From the NCBI RefSeq assembly GCF_016595675.1, contig NZ_JAENJH010000008.1, forward strand, positions 49,478 to 113,477: a DNA stretch of 64,000 nt, written 5' to 3'. Shown in pieces: positions 59,430-64,000 of this stretch (position 1 is the stretch's first letter; each line of letters starts with the position of its first letter). The position numbers and the translations under genes are program-made. The notes below the pieces were generated by a model, which had not been told where the DNA came from, ran no database searches, and saw nothing but the letters and a program-made list of their open reading frames with translations. Origin of the DNA: Prauserella cavernicola (GTDB lineage Bacteria > Actinomycetota > Actinomycetes > Mycobacteriales > Pseudonocardiaceae).

Positions 59430-60434
59430 GTGGCCGACAGCACCGCTGCTCCGCTGATCACCGTGCTGGGCGCGTCCGGCATGCTCGGAACGGCGCTCAC
59501 CCGGGAGCTCGCGACCCAGCCCGTGCGGCTGCGGCTGGTCGGGCGCAGGCCGAGCACTCCCCCGCCGGACTGCCGGGCCGAGATCGAGGTGCGGGAAGCC
59601 GACCTGACCACGGGTGAGCATCTGGCCGACGCGGTGGCGGACGCCGACAGCGTCGTCCACCTCGTCGCCCACATCGCGGGCCCGGGAACGTGGCGGGTCG
59701 CCGACGGCGACCGGGTGGCGGAGCGCGTGAACGTCGGCCTCGTGCACGACGTGATCGAGGCGATCCGCGCGCAGCGGCGCTCCCGGCCACCGGTCGTCGC
59801 CTTCGCGGGCTCGGTGTCCCAGGCGGGTCACTCCGCGGCCAGCGCCGACGGGACCGGCCCTGATCTGCCACTGACCGGTTACGACCGGCACAAGCTGGAG
59901 GCGGAACAGGCACTCGAGTCCGCGACGCGGGAGGGACTGGTGCGGGGCATCACGCTCCGGCTGGCAACGCTGTTCAGCCAGGGATCCGATCCCATCGCGC
60001 TCGACAGCGGCGTGGTCGCGGTCATGATGCGCCGGGCCTTCGCCGGCAAACCGCTGACGATGTGGCACGACGGAACGGTGAAGCGCGACATGCTCTGTGT
60101 CGACGACGCGGCGCGAGCCTTCGTTGCCGCACTCGAGCACCCCGACCGCCTGGCCGGTGAACACTGGACGATCGGCACCGGACAGGCGACCTCCATCTTC
60201 GACCTGTTCAGCACCATCGCGAAGGTCGTGTCGTCGCACACCAAGCTGCCACCGGTGCCGGTGCTGTCCGTGCCGCCTGCCGAGCACTCGCTGGCGACGG
60301 ATCTGGTCGACTTCGTCGCGACGCCCGCCAGGTTCGAGCAGGCCTGTGGGTGGACGCCGCGGGAGTCCCTGATCGGGAGCCTCGACCGGACCGCGGCAGC
60401 GGTCGCCGCCGAGCTGGGCGACTCGCGCCGCTGA
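59430..60434 (+). CDS. NAD-dependent epimerase/dehydratase family, NDP-hexose 4-ketoreductase-like
   Basis: 334-aa extended SDR. Cofactor motif TVLGASGMLGTALTREL (residues 11-27), Ser in FAGSVSQAG, YxxxK as GYDRHK, and substrate part MMRRAFAGKPLTMWHDGTVKRDMLCVDDAARAFVAAL (blocks PLTMWHDGTVKRD and CVDDAARAF). The downstream DGTVKRDMLCVDDA pattern is typical of NDP-sugar 4-ketoreductases in antibiotic clusters (TylD/EryBIV group). AAGGAG precedes the GTG at 59430. Likely completes a TDP-deoxysugar for the following glycosyltransferases; stereochemistry cannot be read. Confidence 0.87.
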   Translation: MADSTAAPLITVLGASGMLGTALTRELATQPVRLRLVGRRPSTPPPDCRAEIEVREADLTTGEHLADAVADADSVVHLVAHIAGPGTWRVADGDRVAERVNVGLVHDVIEAIRAQRRSRPPVVAFAGSVSQAGHSAASADGTGPDLPLTGYDRHKLEAEQALESATREGLVRGITLRLATLFSQGSDPIALDSGVVAVMMRRAFAGKPLTMWHDGTVKRDMLCVDDAARAFVAALEHPDRLAGEHWTIGTGQATSIFDLFSTIAKVVSSHTKLPPVPVLSVPPAEHSLATDLVDFVATPARFEQACGWTPRESLIGSLDRTAAAVAAELGDSRR

Positions 60435-60449
60435 GCGCCGGGGCTCCCG

Positions 60450-61739
60450 ATGCGCATCCTCGTCACGACCTACCCGGAGAAGACCCACTTCCTCGCCATG
60501 GCGCCACTGGCATGGGCGCTGCGTACCGCGGGCCACGAGGTCCTGTGCGCCGTTCAACCGGGGTTCGTCGACACCGTCACCACAGCGGGGCTGACCGCCG
60601 TCCCGGTGGGCCGCGACCGCGACCCGCAACGCATGATCGAGCTCGCTCCGGAGTGGAGGGAGAGCGGGAGACTCGGGCTGCCGCCTCCCTACGACGTCGC
60701 GACCCGCGAACCCGGCGACGTCGACTGGGAGTACCTGCGCACGGAGTTCGGCACACAGGTCAGCCGGTGGCATCAGATGGAGAACTTCCCGATGATCGGC
60801 GACCTCGTCGCACTGGCGCGACGCTGGAAGCCGGACCTCGTCATCTGGGAACCCACCACGTTCGCGGGCTCGATCGCGGCCAAAGCCTGCGGCGCCGCGC
60901 ACGCGAGACTGCTCTTCAGCCTCGACATCTTCGGCGTCACGCGCGAGCTCTACCTCCGGCTCAAAGCCCAGCAGCCACCCGAGGACCGCGCCGACCCGCT
61001 CGCCGACTGGCTCGGCGCCTACGCGCGCCGCTACGGCAGCGACTTCTCCGAGGACATGATCACCGGCCACTTCACCATCGACCAGTTCCCACCCTCGCTC
61101 CGGATGCCGGCGGATCTGCACTACACGTCCCTGCGCTACACCCCCTACGGCGGACCGTCCACGATTCCCGACTGGCTGCACCATCCGCCCGAACGCCCGC
61201 GCGTCGCACTCACCCTCGGCATGGTCGCGACGGAACGGTTCGACGGCTACGCCTTCGATCTCGGTGGCGCGCTCGCCGCACTGTCCGAACTGGACATCGA
61301 AATCGTCGCCACCATCGACGAGCTGACACGACGGCGGCTCGGTCCCCTTCCCGGCAACATCCGAGCCGTCCCCTACGTGCCCCTCAACGCCCTCATCCCC
61401 ACCTGCACCGCTGCGATCCACCACGCGGGTTTCGGCACTCTGTCCACCGTCGCGCTGCACGGCCTGCCCCATCTGGTCCTGCCGGGCGACATCGACGGGC
61501 CCGAGCTCGCGCGCAGGCTGGCCGCGCAGGGAAGTTCGCGGGTCGTCGAGGCGGCCTCCGCGAGCGGTGAGGTGATTCGCGAGAACCTGTCCCGGCTGCT
61601 GACCGAGCCACGCTTCCGCGAGCGGGCCCGTGCTCTCCGAGCCGAGTTCCTCGACCTGCCCACACCCAACGAGCTGGTGCCGCAGCTCGAGGAACTGGTC
61701 ACCAAGTACCGCACCGGTCGCCACGGGGAGCCGCGATGA
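60450..61739 (+). CDS. EryCIII-like (activator-dependent type) glycosyltransferase 1
   Basis: 429-aa GT-B fold, family 1. N-terminal acceptor domain: MRILVTTYPEKTHFLAMAPLAWALRTAGHEV in blocks, AGLTAVPVGRDRD. Middle: LVIWEPTTFAGSIAAKACG, FTIDQFPPSLRM. C-terminal nucleotide-sugar domain: RVALTLGMVATERFDGY, VPYVPLNALIPTC, AIHHAGFGTLSTVA. The pattern matches EryCIII/DesVII, whose activity needs a P450-like partner (EryCII/DesVIII); none lies in the window. Sixteen bases behind the ketoreductase, and its TGA overlaps the next GT. Large tracts are near identical to GT3 and one block to GT2. Confidence 0.93.
   Translation: MRILVTTYPEKTHFLAMAPLAWALRTAGHEVLCAVQPGFVDTVTTAGLTAVPVGRDRDPQRMIELAPEWRESGRLGLPPPYDVATREPGDVDWEYLRTEFGTQVSRWHQMENFPMIGDLVALARRWKPDLVIWEPTTFAGSIAAKACGAAHARLLFSLDIFGVTRELYLRLKAQQPPEDRADPLADWLGAYARRYGSDFSEDMITGHFTIDQFPPSLRMPADLHYTSLRYTPYGGPSTIPDWLHHPPERPRVALTLGMVATERFDGYAFDLGGALAALSELDIEIVATIDELTRRRLGPLPGNIRAVPYVPLNALIPTCTAAIHHAGFGTLSTVALHGLPHLVLPGDIDGPELARRLAAQGSSRVVEAASASGEVIRENLSRLLTEPRFRERARALRAEFLDLPTPNELVPQLEELVTKYRTGRHGEPR
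60870..60947 (+). repeat. 78-bp block identical in GT1 and GT2
   Basis: The segment from TCGATCGCGGCCAAAGCC to GTCACGCGCGAG is identical at 60870-60947 and 62153-62230. It encodes the SIAAKACGAAHARLLFSLD region of the N-terminal domain near the interdomain cleft. Flanking DNA diverges sharply on both sides, which suggests local gene conversion. Confidence 0.75.
60955..61411 (+). repeat. 457-bp near-identical block shared by GT1 and GT3
   Basis: 60955-61411 aligns without gaps to 63544-64000 (constant offset 2589 bases). By eye I count about a dozen mismatches, clustered near 61221-61270, and about 140 bases at the right end are identical. The 5' parts of the two genes differ far more. The block runs from the interdomain region to at least the donor domain, and may extend beyond the window. 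Confidence 0.8.
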
Positions 61740-63025
61740 GAGTCCTGTTCGTCACCAACCCCGAGAAGAGCATCTTCCAGTACCTCGCGCCCCACGCGTG
61801 GGCCCTGCGCACCGCGGGCCACGAGGTGGTGGTGGCCAGCCAGCCACGGTTCGCCGACGTGATCACCCAGGCGGGGCTCACCGCCGTCCCCGTGGGCCGC
61901 GACCGCGACCCGTGGCGGCTGGTCGAGTGGAAGCCCGACCTGCACGACGCGCTGCGGGTCGGCGTGCTGCGGCCGTACGACGCCGCCATGGAACCCGAGC
62001 TCGCGACGTGGGAGTACCTGCGCTCCGGCTACGAGGACGCCGTCACATGGTGGCACCGGCTGAACAACGTCCCGGTCATCGCCGGTCTCGTGGACTTCGC
62101 CCGGCAGTGGAAGCCGGACCTCGTCATCTGGGAACCGCTGGCTTTCGCCGGGTCGATCGCGGCCAAAGCCTGCGGCGCCGCGCACGCGAGACTGCTCTTC
62201 AGCCTCGACATCTTCGGCGTCACGCGCGAGAACTACCTCCGGCTCACACACCAGCAGCCACCCGAGGACCGCGCCGACCCACTCGCCGACTGGCTCGAGC
62301 GCAACGCGAACGCCTACGGTGCCGAGTTCTCCGAGGACCTGGCTACCGGAGGGTTCACCATCGACCAGTTCCCACCCTCGTTGCAGATGTATGGCGCCGG
62401 GCTGAGCTACGTGAACACGCAGTACATCCCCTACGGCGGGCCCGCGGTCGTGCCGGGATGGCTTCGGGAGCCACCGAGGCGGCCGCGCGTGGCGTTCACG
62501 ATGGGCCTGTCCGCGACGGAGCGTTTCGACGGTTACAGCATCGACGTGCGCGACGTCCTGCTCGAGTTGTCCACTCTGGACATCGAAGTGGTCGCCACCG
62601 TCGCGGAGGAACAGCGCCCCCGGCTGGGCGAGCTGCCGGACAACGTCCGCACGGTGCCGTACGTACCGATGCACGCGCTGATCCCGACCTGCTCCGCCGT
62701 GATCCACCACGCCGGTGCCGCCACCCTTGCGACCACCTGTCGTTACGGCGTCCCCCAGCTGGCCGTACACCTGCACTTCGACCAGCCCGAGTTGGCGCGG
62801 CGGCTGGCCCGGCACGGCGCCGGTCTCTCCCTGGCCAACGACGAGGCCACGGGACGGTCCATCCGAGAAGCCACCGAACGGCTGCTGGGCGAACCCACGT
62901 TCAGCGACCGCGCCGCCGACCTCCGGGAGGAATTCCTGGCCCTGCCCAGCCCGAACGACCTCGTCGCCCGGTTGGAGGAGCTCACCGCCGACCACCGCGC
63001 CGCGGCGCCGGCACTCGCAGGCTGA
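61736..63025 (+). CDS. EryCIII-like glycosyltransferase 2
   Basis: 429-aa paralogue of the preceding gene. MRVLFVTNPEKSIFQYLAPHAW, HVGWRPYD-like VGVLRPYDAAMEPE, LVIWEPLAFAGSIAAKACGAAH, FTIDQFPPSLQMYG and VPYVPMHALIPTCSAVIHHAGAATLATTC. The donor-binding His/Asp-type motif HHAGAATLATT replaces HHAGFGTLST of GT1, and the acceptor domain is different, so it probably adds another sugar or attaches to another acceptor. ATG at 61736 overlapping the GT1 stop. The C-terminus (RLEELTADHRAAAPALAG) is slightly longer than GT1. Confidence 0.93.
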   Translation: MRVLFVTNPEKSIFQYLAPHAWALRTAGHEVVVASQPRFADVITQAGLTAVPVGRDRDPWRLVEWKPDLHDALRVGVLRPYDAAMEPELATWEYLRSGYEDAVTWWHRLNNVPVIAGLVDFARQWKPDLVIWEPLAFAGSIAAKACGAAHARLLFSLDIFGVTRENYLRLTHQQPPEDRADPLADWLERNANAYGAEFSEDLATGGFTIDQFPPSLQMYGAGLSYVNTQYIPYGGPAVVPGWLREPPRRPRVAFTMGLSATERFDGYSIDVRDVLLELSTLDIEVVATVAEEQRPRLGELPDNVRTVPYVPMHALIPTCSAVIHHAGAATLATTCRYGVPQLAVHLHFDQPELARRLARHGAGLSLANDEATGRSIREATERLLGEPTFSDRAADLREEFLALPSPNDLVARLEELTADHRAAAPALAG

Positions 63026-63041
63026 CGGGAGCGGGGAAACG

Positions 63042-64000
63042 ATGCGCGTGCTGTTCACCACCTACTCCGATCGCAGCATCTTCCTGTCGATGGTGCCGCT
63101 GGCGTGGGCGCTGCGCACCGAGGGCCACGAGGTCCTGTTCGCGGTCCAGCCGGGCTTCGCCGACGTGGTGACCGAGGCCGGACTGACCGCGGTGCCGCTG
63201 AAGGCCGACGACGCGTTCTCCAGGACGATGCGCTACGGCGCCACGCGGACCGCCGTGACCAGACCGGGGCTGCTCGAGCCCTACGCCGCGGCCGATTCCG
63301 TGGAACCGGTGACGTGGCAGCGCCTGCTTTCCGGCTACGAGGCGGCGGTGGCCGGATGGCACAAGGTCGTCAACTTCCCCATGATCGACGACCTCGTCAC
63401 TCTGGCCAGGCACTGGAAACCGGACCTGGTGATCTGGGAACCCACCACCTACGCGGGCGCCATCGCCGCCAAGGCCAGTGGCGCCGCGCACGCGAGACTG
63501 CTGTGGAGCATCGACGTCTTCGGCCGCACCCGGGAGCTCTACGTCCGGCTCAAAGCCCAGCAGCCACCCGAGGACCGCGCCGACCCACTCGCCGACTGGC
63601 TCGGCGCCTACGCGCGCCGCTACGGCAGCGACTTCTCCGAGGACATGATCACCGGCCACTTCACCATCGACCAGTTCCCACCCTCGCTCCGGATGCCGGC
63701 GGATCTGCACTACACCTCCCTGCGCTACACCCCCTACGGCGGACCGTCCACGATTCCCGACTGGCTGCACCATCCGCCCGAACACCCGCGCGTCGCACTC
63801 ACCCTCGGCATCACCGCGACGGAACGGTTCGACGGCTACACCTTCGACCTCCGCGACGCGCTCGCCGCACTGTCCGAACTGGACATCGAAATCGTCGCCA
63901 CCATCGACGAGCTGACACGACGGCGGCTCGGTCCCCTTCCCGGCAACATCCGAGCCGTCCCCTACGTGCCCCTCAACGCCCTCATCCCCACCTGCACCGC
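63042..64000 (+). CDS. EryCIII-like glycosyltransferase 3 (cut by window end)
   Basis: The first 319 codons lie inside the window. ATG at 63042, 16 bases after the GT2 stop; ribosome site GCGGGGAAA. N-terminal part (MRVLFTTYSDRSIFLSMVPLAW; VPLKADDAFSRTM; RPGLLEPYAAAD) is distinct. From 63544 to the end the DNA is almost identical to GT1 60955-61411. It ends after VPYVPLNALIPTCT, so the donor-site loop is outside. A third glycosylation step is expected; the cluster goes on to the right. Confidence 0.92.
   Translation, partial: MRVLFTTYSDRSIFLSMVPLAWALRTEGHEVLFAVQPGFADVVTEAGLTAVPLKADDAFSRTMRYGATRTAVTRPGLLEPYAAADSVEPVTWQRLLSGYEAAVAGWHKVVNFPMIDDLVTLARHWKPDLVIWEPTTYAGAIAAKASGAAHARLLWSIDVFGRTRELYVRLKAQQPPEDRADPLADWLGAYARRYGSDFSEDMITGHFTIDQFPPSLRMPADLHYTSLRYTPYGGPSTIPDWLHHPPEHPRVALTLGITATERFDGYTFDLRDALAALSELDIEIVATIDELTRRRLGPLPGNIRAVPYVPLNALIPTCT

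Noticed and set aside
58635..61724. 1029-codon minus-strand frame across the sugar genes
   Set aside because: Antisense shadow of AKR, GNAT, ketoreductase and GT1. Repeated phrases in it simply mirror the repeated GT DNA.
60870..64000. CRISPR or transposon-derived repeat
   Set aside because: The repeats are coding blocks of paralogous glycosyltransferases in frame, without spacers, inverted ends or transposase.

Overview
This window is high-GC, densely coded DNA from an actinomycete, most likely of the Pseudonocardiaceae type. The taxonomic call is inference from codon use, NarL-type kinases with the ELHDVV/EMHDVL H-box, SARP and LmbU-family regulators, lipoprotein and Tat exports, and the style of the glycosyltransferases. 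I annotate 58 protein genes; the first and last are cut by the window edges. I see no rRNA, tRNA, CRISPR array, insertion sequence or prophage.

Left part (1-20 kb): a partial sensor kinase, a secreted trypsin-like protease, a Tat-exported beta-carbonic anhydrase and a DUF1345 membrane protein. Next comes a catabolic unit: an IclR regulator, a divergent MHS-family transporter and a tightly coupled five-gene operon (class III CoA-transferase, crotonase, two IpdAB/glutaconate-CoA-transferase-like subunits, AMP-forming acyl-CoA ligase). Further on are a secreted S15-type peptidase lipoprotein, a V8/trypsin-like protease, an isochorismatase-fold hydrolase, and a minus-strand run of flavin reductase, MFS exporter, malate synthase G and a RibB-like protein that has lost the usual catalytic motifs.

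Middle (19-37 kb): regulator-paired metabolic modules. These are LysR with aldehyde dehydrogenase, alcohol dehydrogenase and a short-chain fatty acid carrier; LysR with a TctCBA tripartite carboxylate importer and an Ldh_2-type dehydrogenase; a PucR-type regulator with a flavin-dependent monooxygenase; and MaoC, acetoacetyl-CoA synthetase, thiolase and a GlcG/HbpS protein for acetoacetate use.

38-50 kb: a large sugar-acid locus around an IclR regulator. It holds an MBL-fold hydrolase, BASS and GntP transporters, a hydroxypyruvate isomerase-like protein, an SDR, a tartrate/isocitrate-type dehydrogenase, an IlvD/Edd dehydratase, an acylating acetaldehyde dehydrogenase, a 4-hydroxy-2-oxovalerate aldolase and a beta-hydroxyacid dehydrogenase. 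Two near-identical operator-like elements (40504-40528 and 44714-44738) tie its promoters together. The dehydratase next to the aldolase/aldehyde dehydrogenase pair suggests a route from a 5-deoxypentonate (or pentonate/tetronate) to pyruvate plus acetyl-CoA. I consider this the best candidate for an undescribed system.

50-64 kb: a regulatory block (NarL two-component pair, a SARP-NB-ARC activator, an LmbU-family regulator), two PH-domain membrane proteins, and then the start of a secondary-metabolite glycosylation cluster (aldo-keto reductase, GNAT, NDP-sugar 4-ketoreductase-like protein, three tandem EryCIII-like glycosyltransferases). The glycosyltransferases are mosaic at DNA level, with near-identical tracts that suggest recent duplication or gene conversion. 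The cluster continues beyond the window.
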